Assembly (NCBI RefSeq): GCF_034676725.1
Contig: NZ_JAUCBR010000004.1
Span: 2,618,001 to 2,682,000 of the forward strand
Direction: 5' to 3'
Length of the DNA: 64,000 nucleotides
Source: Denitromonas sp.
GTDB lineage: Bacteria; Pseudomonadota; Gammaproteobacteria; Burkholderiales; Rhodocyclaceae
Under the pieces are notes generated by a model. It made no database searches. It saw nothing but the letters and a program-made list of their open reading frames with translations, and was not told the DNA's origin. A program made the position numbers and the translations under genes. Below are positions 19,390 through 28,309 of the stretch, one piece after another; within the stretch, counting starts at the first letter, position 1; each line of letters begins with the position of its first letter.

Positions 19390-20652
19390 TCAAACGTAGC
19401 GCGCCACGAAGGCGCCGACGGCTTCCGGCGGCAGCGGCAGCCACACACGGTGGCCGCTGCCCGGCGCGATGTTGACCGGCTCGCCGGCGGCGTTTTCCAT
19501 GCGCGTGACGACCACCTCGCGGTTGCCCGCCGGCAGGATCAGTTCCAGCCGGTCGCCCACGCCGAACTTGTTCTTGACCGTGATCTCGGCCAGGCCGCGC
19601 GCCGCGTCCCAGGCCACCACGTCGCCAACATACTGGCTGCGGTCCGACTCGGAATGGCCGCGCAGGTAGTTCTGTGTCTCGGCCGGGGTGTGGCGCTGGT
19701 AGAAGCCGTCGGTGTAGCCGCGGTTGGCGAGGCCTTCGAGCTGGCCGAGCAGGGCCGGGTCGAGGCCGCGGCCGGCCACCGCGTCGTCGATCGCCTGGCG
19801 GTAGGTCTGGCAGGTACGTGCGACGTAGTAGGGGCTCTTGGTGCGGCCCTCGATCTTGAGTGAATCAACGCCGATCTCGACCAGCCGCTGCACATGCTCG
19901 ATGGCGCGCAGGTCCTTGGAGTTGAGGACGTAGGTGCCGTGCTCGTCTTCCTCGATCGGCATGTAGCTGCCTTGGCGCTTCTCGCGCTCTTCGATCACAT
20001 ACACATCGCCGCTGGCGTCCTCGGCGGCCGGCTTGACGTTGAAGTCCCAGCGGCAGGAGTTGGTGCAGGTGCCCTGATTCGGGTCGCGGTGGTTGAAGTA
20101 ACCGGACAGCAGGCAGCGGCCGGAGTAGGCGATGCACAGCGCGCCGTGCACGAACACCTCCAGTTCGGTGTCCGGACAGGCCTGACGGATCTCGGCGATC
20201 TGGTCGAGCGAGAGCTCGCGCGAGAGAATCACCCGGGCGATGCCGGCCTGCTTCCAGAAACGCACCGCGGCCGCATTGACGGTGTTGGCCTGCACCGAGA
20301 GGTGGATCTCCATCTCCGGCCAGGTCTCGCGCACCATCAGGATCAGGCCCGGGTCGGACATGATCATCGCGTCGGGCTTGAGGGCGATGGCCGGGGCCAT
20401 GTCGTCGAGATAGGTCTTGAGCTTGGCGCCGTGCGGGTAGATGTTCGATACCAGGAAGAAGCGGTGGCCCAGTGCGTGGGTGCGCGCGATGCCTTGCGCC
20501 AGCACGTCGATGTCGCCGAAGTCGTTGTTGCGCACCCGCAGTGAGTAGCGCGGCTGGCCGGCGTAGATGGCGTTGGCGCCATAGGCGAAGGCGGTGTCCA
20601 GCATGGCCAGGGAGCCGGCGGGGGCCAGCAGTTCCGGGGGGCGCAAAGTCAT
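19390..20652 (-). CDS. trhP: U32-family tRNA hydroxylation protein TrhP (YegQ)
   Basis: 420-residue U32-family protein. In E. coli, TrhP (YegQ) supports prephenate-dependent 5-hydroxyuridine formation at tRNA position 34. The N-terminal ELLAPAGSLAMLDTAFAYGA block and the family cysteine cluster (CIAYSGRCLLSGYF, then CTNSCRW) are intact; the cysteines probably hold an Fe-S centre. Slightly shorter than E. coli YegQ. The start has no strong ribosome-binding site, but the MTLRPPELLAPAG N-terminus fits the family. It converges on fumC with a 51-bp gap that shows no clear terminator. Confidence 0.93.
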   Translation of the reverse strand: MTLRPPELLAPAGSLAMLDTAFAYGANAIYAGQPRYSLRVRNNDFGDIDVLAQGIARTHALGHRFFLVSNIYPHGAKLKTYLDDMAPAIALKPDAMIMSDPGLILMVRETWPEMEIHLSVQANTVNAAAVRFWKQAGIARVILSRELSLDQIAEIRQACPDTELEVFVHGALCIAYSGRCLLSGYFNHRDPNQGTCTNSCRWDFNVKPAAEDASGDVYVIEEREKRQGSYMPIEEDEHGTYVLNSKDLRAIEHVQRLVEIGVDSLKIEGRTKSPYYVARTCQTYRQAIDDAVAGRGLDPALLGQLEGLANRGYTDGFYQRHTPAETQNYLRGHSESDRSQYVGDVVAWDAARGLAEITVKNKFGVGDRLELILPAGNREVVVTRMENAAGEPVNIAPGSGHRVWLPLPPEAVGAFVARYV

Positions 20653-20804
20653 TGTCTTGTCGGTGTTCGTCGGGGGGGGGGCTGATTATACGGGCTTGGC
20701 TGCCCGCGTCCGCGGCGATCCGTCGGGCGGGCGGTGGCGCCGGGGGGCGGCGCGAACTAAGGTGAACATGCCGTGGTCCGTGATACCGCGCCGAGTCTGC
20801 CGTT

Positions 20805-21110
20805 GTGAATCGCCATGCCCTTGCCTTGATTGCCGTTGCCTGTCTCGTGCTGCCCGCCACGGTCGGCGCGCAGCAGCGGTATGTGGTGGTCAACGGCCAG
20901 CGGCTGGGCCCGGCGGCGATGGCGCGGCTCGACCGCGCATCCTGCCTGCGCGTGCCCGATGGCCGCTACTGGATCGACATGCGTTCCGGCGTGTGGGGCT
21001 ACGAGGGCGGCGCGCCGCAGGGGCGGGTGGGCGACAACTGCCGCCGCCAGCGACCGAAGAGCCTGTCCGAGCGCGGGCTGCTCTACAGCCCCGGCGAGTT
21101 GCTGCGCTGA
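20805..21110 (+). CDS. Small secreted protein of unknown function
   Basis: 101 residues with a GTG start. A clear signal peptide (ALALIAVACLVLPATVGA, cleavage near AQQ) leads a mature part of about 78 residues. It contains RYVVVNGQRLG and YWIDMRSGVWGYEGG, a Trp/Gly pattern I recall in conserved hypothetical secreted proteins. Two cysteines (CLR and NCRR) could form a disulfide. Coding sense is supported by a coherent signal peptide and composition. No function is assigned. Confidence 0.7.
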   Translation: MNRHALALIAVACLVLPATVGAQQRYVVVNGQRLGPAAMARLDRASCLRVPDGRYWIDMRSGVWGYEGGAPQGRVGDNCRRQRPKSLSERGLLYSPGELLR

Positions 21111-21176
21111 GCGGGCGGGCCGGGCGCGCCGCAGCGACCGGCCGCGACAACCCTGAAAATTCTTTTCACCCCGTGA

Positions 21177-21206
21177 CTTGAAATCACTTGGGGCCGTCCC
21201 TATTAT
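21177..21206 (+). promoter_or_regulatory. groESL promoter, readable as sigma-70 and sigma-32
   Basis: TTGAAA (21178-21183) and TATTAT (21201-21206) are 17 bp apart, a near-ideal sigma-70 promoter. The same bases also read CTTGAAA (from 21177) and CCCTATTAT (from 21198), close to the heat-shock sigma-32 consensus. The CIRCE operator begins at the end of the -10. Confidence 0.75.
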
Positions 21207-21232
21207 TAGCACTCGTTGGCAGGGAGTGCTAA
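21206..21232 (+). promoter_or_regulatory. CIRCE operator (HrcA site)
   Basis: Perfect TTAGCACTC-N9-GAGTGCTAA between the promoter and groES. It is the binding site of the HrcA heat-shock repressor. Confidence 0.97.
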
Positions 21233-21323
21233 CAACCGGCTCCGAGCCTGACCGGTTTTTTTGTTTTCCCTATGCGCGGCACCGAGCCGCAAGCAATCGA
21301 ATTTGTTCCAAGGAGAGAACTCG

Positions 21324-21614
21324 ATGAAAATTCGTCCTTTGCATGATCGCGTCATCGTCAAGCGTGTTGAAGCCGAGCGCACCACGGCCAGTGGCATCGT
21401 GATTCCGGATTCCGCCGGCGAGAAGCCCGATCAGGGCGAAATCCTGGCCGTCGGCAACGGCAAGATCCAGGACAACGGCGAAGTGCGCCCGATGGCCGTC
21501 AAGGTCGGCGACCGCGTGCTGTTCGGCAAATATGCCGGCCAGAGCGTCAAGGTCGAAGGCGAGGAAGTTCTCGTCATGCGCGAAGAAGACATCATGGGCG
21601 TGATCGAGGCCTGA
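21324..21614 (+). CDS. groES: Co-chaperonin GroES
   Basis: 96-residue lid of the GroEL chamber. MKIRPLHDRVIVKR start, mobile-loop region (ERTTASGIVIPDSA) and EEVLVMREEDIMGVIE end are all canonical. ATG 21324 follows an AAGGAGAG ribosome-binding site; an upstream in-frame ATG at 21261 lies in the leader and is not the start. First gene of the CIRCE-controlled operon. Confidence 0.98.
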   Translation: MKIRPLHDRVIVKRVEAERTTASGIVIPDSAGEKPDQGEILAVGNGKIQDNGEVRPMAVKVGDRVLFGKYAGQSVKVEGEEVLVMREEDIMGVIEA

Positions 21615-21668
21615 GGCCTGTCCGCTGCACGTTCCACGCATTTCACAGTATTCAGCTAGGAGTAAAAC

Positions 21669-23324
21669 ATGCCTGCTAAGGAAGTTAAGTTCGGTGATTC
21701 CGCCCGTGCCCGTATGGTCGAAGGCGTCAACATTCTGGCCAACGCGGTCAAGGTGACCCTCGGCCCGAAAGGCCGCAACGTCGTGCTCGAGCGCTCCTAC
21801 GGCGCGCCGACGGTGACCAAGGACGGTGTGTCGGTCGCCAAGGAAATCGAACTGAAAGACAAGTTCGAGAACATGGGCGCCCAGATGGTCAAGGAAGTCG
21901 CTTCCAAGACCTCCGATGTGGCCGGTGACGGCACCACCACCGCTACCGTGCTGGCCCAGGCCATCGTGCGCGAAGGCATGAAGTTCGTGGCCGCCGGCAT
22001 GAACCCGATGGATCTGAAGCGCGGTATCGACAAGGCCGTGATGGCCACGCTCGACGAGCTGAAGAACCTGTCCAAGCCCTGCTCGACGACCAAGGAAATC
22101 GCCCAGGTCGGTTCGATCTCCGCCAACTCCGACGGCGACATCGGCGAGATCATCGCCAACGCCATGGAGAAGGTCGGCAAGGAAGGCGTGATCACCGTTG
22201 AAGACGGCAAGAGCCTGCAGAACGAGCTGGACGTGGTCGAAGGCATGCAGTTCGACCGCGGCTACCTGAGCCCGTACTTCATCAACAACCCGGACAAGCA
22301 AGTCGCCGTCCTGGAAGATCCGTTCGTTCTGCTGTTCGACAAGAAGATCTCCAACATCCGCGATCTGCTGCCGGTGCTCGAGCAAGTCGCCAAGTCCAGC
22401 CGTCCGCTGCTGATCATCGCCGAAGACGTCGAGGGCGAAGCCCTGGCCACCCTGGTGGTGAACAACATGCGCGGCATCCTCAAGACCTGCGCCGTCAAGG
22501 CCCCGGGTTTTGGTGATCGTCGCAAGGCCATGCTCGAAGACATCGCCATCCTGACCGGTGGCCAGGTGATCGCCGAGGAAGTTGGCCTGTCGCTCGAAAA
22601 AGCCACCCTGGACGACTTGGGTCAGGCCAAGCGTATCGAGATCGGCAAGGAAAACACCATCATCATCGACGGCGCCGGCAACACCGAAGCCATCGAAGCG
22701 CGCGTCAAGCAGATCCGTGTCCAGATCGAGGAAGCCTCGTCTGACTACGACCGCGAGAAGCTGCAGGAGCGTGTGGCCAAGCTGGCTGGCGGCGTGGCCG
22801 TCATCAAGGTGGGCGCTGCCACCGAAGTCGAGATGAAAGAGAAGAAGGCCCGCGTCGAAGACGCGCTGCACGCCACCCGCGCTGCCGTGGAAGAAGGCAT
22901 CGTGGCCGGCGGTGGCGTGGCCCTGCTGCGTGCCCGCGCCAACCTGGCCGGCATGAAAGGCGACAACCACGATCAGGACGCTGGTATCACCATCGTGCTG
23001 CGCGCCATGGAAGAGCCGCTGCGCCAGATCGTCTCCAACGCCGGTGACGAGCCGTCGGTGGTGGTGAACAAGGTTGCCGAAGGCAAGGGCAACTTCGGCT
23101 ACAACGCCGGTACCGGCGAGTACGGTGATCTGGTCGAGATGGGCGTGCTGGACCCGACCAAGGTGACCCGCACCGCACTGCAGAACGCCGCTTCGGTGGC
23201 CGGTCTGATGCTGACCACCGACTGCATGGTCGGCGAGCTGCCGGAAGACAAGCCCTCGATGCCCGACATGGGCGGCATGGGCGGCATGGGTGGCATGGGT
23301 GGCATGGGCGGCATGGGCATGTAA
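21669..23324 (+). CDS. groEL: Chaperonin GroEL
   Basis: 551-residue ATP-dependent folding chamber subunit. The nucleotide-binding DVAGDGTTTATVLAQ block, the apical domain and the C-terminal GGM repeat tail (MGGMGGMGGM, ending GMGM) are intact. It begins 54 bp after groES with an AGGAG site and is cotranscribed. An intrinsic terminator follows. Confidence 0.98.
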   Translation: MPAKEVKFGDSARARMVEGVNILANAVKVTLGPKGRNVVLERSYGAPTVTKDGVSVAKEIELKDKFENMGAQMVKEVASKTSDVAGDGTTTATVLAQAIVREGMKFVAAGMNPMDLKRGIDKAVMATLDELKNLSKPCSTTKEIAQVGSISANSDGDIGEIIANAMEKVGKEGVITVEDGKSLQNELDVVEGMQFDRGYLSPYFINNPDKQVAVLEDPFVLLFDKKISNIRDLLPVLEQVAKSSRPLLIIAEDVEGEALATLVVNNMRGILKTCAVKAPGFGDRRKAMLEDIAILTGGQVIAEEVGLSLEKATLDDLGQAKRIEIGKENTIIIDGAGNTEAIEARVKQIRVQIEEASSDYDREKLQERVAKLAGGVAVIKVGAATEVEMKEKKARVEDALHATRAAVEEGIVAGGGVALLRARANLAGMKGDNHDQDAGITIVLRAMEEPLRQIVSNAGDEPSVVVNKVAEGKGNFGYNAGTGEYGDLVEMGVLDPTKVTRTALQNAASVAGLMLTTDCMVGELPEDKPSMPDMGGMGGMGGMGGMGGMGM

Positions 23325-23348
23325 TCGCCCCGGCGCCAATCGCCTCGA

Positions 23349-23378
23349 AAGGCCCCGCTTCGGCGGGGCTTTTCTTTT
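23349..23378 (+). terminator. Intrinsic terminator after groEL
   Basis: GCCCCGC/GCGGGGC stem with TTCG loop and T-rich tail. The rest of the 304-bp gap to the next gene holds small hairpins, for example GAAATCC/GGATTTC near 23530, and presumably the promoter of the two-component operon. Confidence 0.9.
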
Positions 23379-23628
23379 GTGGCGCGCACTTTGCCAGCGG
23401 GCGCGATGCGCCCAGCCTCGGCGCATGCGAAGACGATCCGCCCAGGGGCGGACAAGCGTGGGATAATCAGGCGGAAAAAAAGCGGCAGGGAGCGAGCAGC
23501 TAGTGTTCGCGTCAGCTCCCTGGAGCAAGAAATCCGATGGATTTCTGACTCCCGAAGACCGAGTAAAGGAGAACAGCGGAATTGAAGTTATCGATATCCG
23601 CTTACGTCAAACTTACAGTCTGTCCAGC

Positions 23629-24303
23629 ATGCGAATACTTCTAGCGGAGGACGACCCGGTCATCGCCGATGGCCTGGTCAGGGCGCTCAAGCGCGCGGGC
23701 TATGCCGTCGATCATGTGGCGACGGGCACGGAGGCCGATACGGCGCTGCTCGGGCAGCCCTACGATCTTGTCATTCTCGACCTCGGCCTGCCCAAGCTGC
23801 CGGGCATCGATGTGCTCAAGCGCTTGCGGGGCCGCAAGTCGGCCACGCCGGTGCTGATTCTCACCGCCCAGGACGGCGTCGACGACCGCGTGCGTGGCCT
23901 CGATGCCGGGGCGGACGACTACCTCACCAAACCATTCGCCCTGCCCGAGCTGGAAGCGCGTGTGCGCGCGCTGACCCGCCGCGGCACCGGGCAGCCGCGC
24001 TGCATCGAACTGGGCTCGCTGAGCTACGACCAGGCCGACCGGGTGGTCAAGATCGGTGGCCAGGTGGTCGAGTTCTCGGCGCGTGAAATGGGCCTGCTCG
24101 AGATCTTCATCCTGCGGGCCGGGCGCCTGGTGAGCAAGGACCAGTTGGTCGACCAGCTCTGCGGCTGGGGCGAGGAGGTGTCGAACAACGCCATCGAGGT
24201 GTACGTCCACCGCCTGCGCAAGAAGCTCGAGGCCAGCGGCGTGCGCATCGTCACGGTGCGCGGCCTGGGTTACTGTCTCGAGAAGCCCGAGGGCGAGGCG
24301 TGA
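23629..24303 (+). CDS. OmpR-family response regulator
   Basis: 224-residue DNA-binding regulator. The receiver domain has the acidic pocket EDD (7-9), phospho-acceptor Asp51 (VILDLGLP) and Lys101 (LTKPFALPE). The C-terminal winged helix ends in VYVHRLRKKLEA and TVRGLGYCL. Start ATG 23629 (MRILLAEDDPV) fits the family; an in-frame ATG 126 bp upstream would add an unconserved tail. It lies 28 bp before the sensor kinase gene. Closest in type to QseB/TctD regulators. Confidence 0.93.
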   Translation: MRILLAEDDPVIADGLVRALKRAGYAVDHVATGTEADTALLGQPYDLVILDLGLPKLPGIDVLKRLRGRKSATPVLILTAQDGVDDRVRGLDAGADDYLTKPFALPELEARVRALTRRGTGQPRCIELGSLSYDQADRVVKIGGQVVEFSAREMGLLEIFILRAGRLVSKDQLVDQLCGWGEEVSNNAIEVYVHRLRKKLEASGVRIVTVRGLGYCLEKPEGEA

Positions 24304-24331
24304 CCGACTCGCCTGGCGGGGAGGCCCGGCG

Positions 24332-25801
24332 ATGATCAGCAAGGCCATCCGTGCCGGCAAGGCGGGCGCCAAGGATGAACGCAAGGGCGGGCAGTTCAAC
24401 TCGCTGTTTGGCGAGATCCTCGACTGGATGCTGGCGCCGCTGCTGTTCCTGTGGCCGATCTCCATCATTGTCACGCACAACGTTGCCGACAACATTGCCA
24501 ACGAGCCCTACGACCGGGCCATGGCCGAGAGCGTGCGCACGCTGGCGCGGCTGGTGGTGCTGGACGACAAGAACGTGCGGGTCGACTTCCCGGCGCCGCC
24601 GCGCACGCTGTTCCGCGCCGACCGCGACGACACCGTCTACTACCAGGTGGCCGACCACCAGGGCGAGGTCATAGCCGGCGACTGGGAGATCCCGTGGGCG
24701 CCGCCGCCGATCCGCTTGCTGCCCGACGATGTGCTCTACCGTGACGCCGTGATCCATGGCGAAGAGGTGCGCGTCGCCTACCAGTTCATGCGCGCCTATC
24801 CCGAGCCGAGCAGTCCGCTGGTGCTGGTGCAGATTGCCGAAACACGCAACAAGCGCGCCGAGCTGGCCTCACGCGTGGTCACCGGCGTGCTGCTGCCGCA
24901 GTTCGCCATCATTCCGCTGGCCGTGATCCTGGTGTGGGTCGGCCTGTCGCGCGGCATCTCACCGCTCAACCGGCTGCAATCGGTGATCCGGCGGCGGCGT
25001 CCGACCGACCTGGCCCCCATCTCGACGGCGGGCGTGCCGGAGGAGCTGCGGCCCCTGATCGTTGCCTTCAACGAAATGATGGCGCGCCTCGAAGAGAACC
25101 TGCAGGCTCAGCAGCGCTTCATTGCCGACGCGGCACACCAGATGCGCACCCCGCTGACCGGCCTGCGCATGCAGACCGAACTGGCGCTCAACGAAACCGA
25201 CCCGGACATGCTCCACGAAGCGCTCACCCGCATCGCGCTCAGCACCCAGCGTGCCAGCCACCTCATCAACCAGCTCCTGACGCTGGCGCGGGCCGAGTCC
25301 AGCTCGGAGAAGATCTACGCGGTCGACCGGGTCGATCTGGAAATGCTGGTGCGCGAAGTGGCGCTCGACCTCTATCCGCGCGCCCAGGCCAAGGACATCG
25401 ACCTCGGCGTGGAAGACACCGGCTGGCCGTTGCTGATCGACGGCAACCCCGTGCTGCTGCGCGAGATGATCATGAACCTGATGGACAACGCCATCAAATA
25501 CACGCCAGTGGGCGGCCGGGTCACGGCGCGCACCCAGGCCACCGAATTCGCCATCCTCGAGATCGAGGACACCGGCGCCGGCATTCCCGAAGAAGATCGC
25601 GAGCGCGTGTTCGAGCGTTTCTACCGGGTGCTGGGCAGCGGCGAGGATGGCTCCGGCCTGGGCTTGCCGATCGTGCGCGAAATTGCCGAACTGCACCGCG
25701 CCACCGTCACCCTCAAACCCAGCCCGACCGGCCCCGGCACCATCGCCCAGGTCGTCTTCCCGCGCAGCTACACCCGGCGTTCGCCAGGCGATACCGCGTG
25801 A
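24332..25801 (+). CDS. TctE-like sensor histidine kinase
   Basis: 489-residue inner-membrane kinase partnering the upstream regulator. An N-terminal membrane segment (about 35-50, APLLFLWPISIIVTH), a periplasmic 2CSK_N-type domain, a second membrane segment (about 185-207), a HAMP-like linker, HisKA with phospho-accepting His269 (ADAAHQMRTPLTG) and HATPase_c (NLMDNAIKYTP, GAGIPEEDRERVFERF, GSGLGLPIV) are all intact. TctE-type kinases often sense tricarboxylates, but the ligand here is unknown. Confidence 0.92.
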   Translation: MISKAIRAGKAGAKDERKGGQFNSLFGEILDWMLAPLLFLWPISIIVTHNVADNIANEPYDRAMAESVRTLARLVVLDDKNVRVDFPAPPRTLFRADRDDTVYYQVADHQGEVIAGDWEIPWAPPPIRLLPDDVLYRDAVIHGEEVRVAYQFMRAYPEPSSPLVLVQIAETRNKRAELASRVVTGVLLPQFAIIPLAVILVWVGLSRGISPLNRLQSVIRRRRPTDLAPISTAGVPEELRPLIVAFNEMMARLEENLQAQQRFIADAAHQMRTPLTGLRMQTELALNETDPDMLHEALTRIALSTQRASHLINQLLTLARAESSSEKIYAVDRVDLEMLVREVALDLYPRAQAKDIDLGVEDTGWPLLIDGNPVLLREMIMNLMDNAIKYTPVGGRVTARTQATEFAILEIEDTGAGIPEEDRERVFERFYRVLGSGEDGSGLGLPIVREIAELHRATVTLKPSPTGPGTIAQVVFPRSYTRRSPGDTA

Positions 25802-25837
25802 TCCGCCCGATGCCGGAAAAAAACAGCGGGCGGGTGT

Positions 25838-25865
25838 TTGACGCGGCAGATTATTCGGCTATAAT
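25838..25865 (+). promoter_or_regulatory. tRNA-Phe promoter
   Basis: TTGACG and TATAAT spaced by 16 bp, ending 13 bp before the tRNA. A strong stable-RNA promoter. Confidence 0.85.
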
Positions 25866-25878
25866 GCGCGCTCTTTTG

Positions 25879-25954
25879 GGCCAGTTAGCTCAGTTGGTAG
25901 AGCAGCGGATTGAAAATCCGCGTGTCCTTGGTTCGATTCCGAGACTGGCCACCA
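25879..25954 (+). tRNA. tRNA-Phe (GAA)
   Basis: Complete cloverleaf: GGCCAGT acceptor pairing with ACTGGCC, D-arm AGCTCAGTTGGTAGAGC, anticodon GAA at 25912-25914, T-arm GGTTCGATTCC, and encoded CCA. It is the probable integration target of the adjacent island. Confidence 0.98.
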
Positions 25955-25962
25955 GTATTGTC

Positions 25963-26003
25963 AAGCACTTAGCCCAGCCATTTGGCTGGGCTAAGTGCTT
26001 TTT
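25963..26003 (+). terminator. Strong terminator after tRNA-Phe
   Basis: A 17-bp perfect stem with a short T-containing loop and following T-tract, starting 9 bp after the tRNA. Confidence 0.88.
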
Positions 26004-26143
26004 GCGTTGTGTTCTGACACTTATCTGACACACGCAACAGTGGTCGATTGCGCTCGAATGCGGTCCGCGTGGTTTTTTTTGCGTTACGGCAGCGGTTTTG
26101 TCGCGCGCGAAGCTATACCCCAGCCCCCGTTCTGGAGACGCTG

Positions 26144-26215
26144 ATGAACCCACTGTTGAACCGTACTGCCACCGCCCGTACCGCCCCCGAGCTCAAGGCG
26201 GTGCGCCATGGCTAA
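26144..26215 (+). CDS. Possible 23-residue leader ORF overlapping the integrase start
   Basis: ATG at 26144 follows CTGGAGACG, and the frame (MNPLLNRTATARTAPELK...) ends in TAA at 26213-26215, inside the integrase's second and third codons. The overlap would allow translational coupling. It may also be chance. Confidence 0.3.
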   Translation: MNPLLNRTATARTAPELKAVRHG

Positions 26216-27671
26216 GCCCTACAAGGAAGGCACCGGCTGGGCGTATCGCCTGCGCGTGGCTGGCCAGGATATCTATCGGTCCGGCTTCAAGTCCGAGGCG
26301 CAAGCCCGTGCCCACATGCAAAAGACACGGGTGGAGCTCACCGAAGGGCCCGCACAGGCACGCCTTGGCCCCAATCGTACGAGTCTTGGGGTGGCCTTTT
26401 CCGACTATGCACGCGAGCGCCTGCCTTACCTCAAGGGGGCCGAGCAGGACGCCCGTCGCATCAACCGCTATCTGCGCGCACTGCGCCTGCCCGTCATCGC
26501 GCTCGCCCCGGTCGAGCTGACCAAGGAGGGCAAGCGCATCTATTGGACTGTGAGCTTCGTCGAGGAGGCGCAGCGGGCCATCCTCAACTGTCTGGCCGGG
26601 CACCGGGCCCGTCAGGATGCGTCGAGCGCCGAGAGCGACCGGGTGCGCAAGCGCCTGGCCACCATGATGATGGCTGACGTGACCACGCACCACATCCAGG
26701 GCCTCATCAATGCGCTCGTGAGCGAAGGGAAAAAGTCGGCGACCGTGCATCTGGAGCGCGCCGAACTGCGCCGCCTGTTCAAGCATGCGAGCGCCGTATG
26801 GAGATGGCGCTGGGTTGGGGGCAACCCGGCGGGCGACATGCTTGATATGCCCGCCGTGGACCCCGGCCGTGACCGCGTGATTACCAATGAGGAGTGGCAG
26901 CGCCTGGCTGCGGAGCTGGTCAACTACGGCAACCCCCATGTGGCGCCGCTCGCCTGCCTGATGCTCGAGACCGCGATGCGCTCGTGCGAGCCGCTGGTGC
27001 ATCTGAGGTGGCGCCATATCGACTGGACTCAGCGCATCCTTGAGCTGCCTGACGCGAAATGCGGTTCGCGCAAAGTGCCGCTCACTCCGGGCGCCCTCCA
27101 GGTTCTGAGTCAGCTCAAGGCGCACGCGTCAACGCCACCTGCGCCGGATGACAAGGTGTTTCCGACAAGCTATCAGGCGGCAAAGAAAGCGTGGGCTGTC
27201 GCGCGCGAACGCGCCGGCGTCGAGGATGTGGGCCTGCATGACCTGCGCCATACCGCGGCAACCCGCTTTGCGCTCGAGTTCAAAGGCAACGTGCCGGTAC
27301 TGATGGTCATCACCGGGCACAAGACCGTGCAGATGGTCATGCGCTATGTGAATGTGAAGGCCACGGAGGTCGCCACCATGCTCCACGGCGAGGAACTCGA
27401 TGCCCTGCATACCGCGGCGGGCTACCAGATGAGCACGACGGCGGCCGTGGAGGCTGCCGAGGCGGCAAAAGCGCAGGCCAGTGGCGACACGGCGGCGAAG
27501 GCGGGGCGGCGAGGATTGAATGCCGTATTGACCGCTCAGGACGAGCCGGCAGGGCGGGCGGCCAAGGATGAGCACCTCGACACGCAGGAGCGGAGGGTGG
27601 CCTCTGCCACTGGGGGCGGGGCAGGGGGCAGCAATATTGTGGTCGTGGATTTTGGACGGAGGGCGGCATGA
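26208..27671 (+). CDS. Tyrosine-recombinase integrase of the genomic island
   Basis: 487-residue phage-type integrase encoded 254 bp downstream of tRNA-Phe and reading away from it, as island integrases do. The arm-binding N-terminus (GTGWAYRLRVAG, then DIYRSGFKSEAQA) is followed by a SAM-like core-binding region and the catalytic domain with Arg258 (TAMRSCEP), His344 and Arg347 (LHDLRHTAATRF), His371 (TGHKTVQM) and nucleophile Tyr380 (MRYVNV). An Ala-rich tail of about 90 residues follows the tyrosine. The stop overlaps the next gene by 4 bp. Confidence 0.93.
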   Translation: MAKPYKEGTGWAYRLRVAGQDIYRSGFKSEAQARAHMQKTRVELTEGPAQARLGPNRTSLGVAFSDYARERLPYLKGAEQDARRINRYLRALRLPVIALAPVELTKEGKRIYWTVSFVEEAQRAILNCLAGHRARQDASSAESDRVRKRLATMMMADVTTHHIQGLINALVSEGKKSATVHLERAELRRLFKHASAVWRWRWVGGNPAGDMLDMPAVDPGRDRVITNEEWQRLAAELVNYGNPHVAPLACLMLETAMRSCEPLVHLRWRHIDWTQRILELPDAKCGSRKVPLTPGALQVLSQLKAHASTPPAPDDKVFPTSYQAAKKAWAVARERAGVEDVGLHDLRHTAATRFALEFKGNVPVLMVITGHKTVQMVMRYVNVKATEVATMLHGEELDALHTAAGYQMSTTAAVEAAEAAKAQASGDTAAKAGRRGLNAVLTAQDEPAGRAAKDEHLDTQERRVASATGGGAGGSNIVVVDFGRRAA

Positions 27672-28039
27672 TGGTGAGCCGTCATCTGTCGATTCCCTCG
27701 GTCGAGTTGCAGACCATCGAGTTTGTGTACGACGCACGAAGAACGGGGGGTACGCATGAGGCCTGCCTGAGCTTCAATGGCTTTCATGTTTGCCTGGAAT
27801 ACAACGCAGAGCTGACCGTCCCACGCGTGGGCGTCCTGAAAGCCACGCTCAGCGTGCAGAGCGTCTATGTGCCACCGCGATACCGGCGGCGGGGCTGGCT
27901 GAGCACCTACCTGAGCCTTTGCCACTTGCTCGCCGAGGATGCGCTCTTCGTCGCCGGAACGTACGGCGGGGTTCGTCAGAGCCTTATTCGGGACGGATTC
28001 GAAGAGGTCGCACCGGGCATCCTGATGTGCAGAAGCTGA
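27668..28039 (+). CDS. Small GNAT-like protein coupled to the integrase
   Basis: 123 residues; its ATG overlaps the integrase stop (ATGA). The segment VYVPPRYRRRGWLSTYLS resembles the acetyl-CoA-binding motif A of GNAT acetyltransferases (RRRGxL), followed by a helix and GFEEVAPGILM, which resembles the final GNAT strand. The protein is short for a full GNAT fold, so the assignment is tentative. Alternatives are an uncharacterised island protein or an excision partner. Confidence 0.55.
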   Translation: MMVSRHLSIPSVELQTIEFVYDARRTGGTHEACLSFNGFHVCLEYNAELTVPRVGVLKATLSVQSVYVPPRYRRRGWLSTYLSLCHLLAEDALFVAGTYGGVRQSLIRDGFEEVAPGILMCRS

Positions 28040-28309
28040 GGTCGGATTAGGACCCCTGGGGGGCTCCCGCAATGGGGGCACCTTTTTTTCCAGTGTTCGA
28101 TGAGGCGCGGTGGAGACGTCCCCCCGTTGGTTTGCCGCTCGACGAGTAGGTCAAATCCATGGGGCGTATCGGGTGCGTGCCGACGCCGCCGCCGCGCGTA
28201 GCTCTTCTGTTTTTTTGGTTGGAAATCCCTATATAAACAATAGCTTGAAAAATATTTCAAAAATACATCAAAAACCGCTCCATCGCGGCTATACCTTGCC
28301 AGCCTCGCT

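Noticed and set aside
21270..23528. Minus-strand ORF covering groES-groEL
   Set aside because: Antisense shadow of the canonical chaperonin genes; His/Gly-rich nonsense product.
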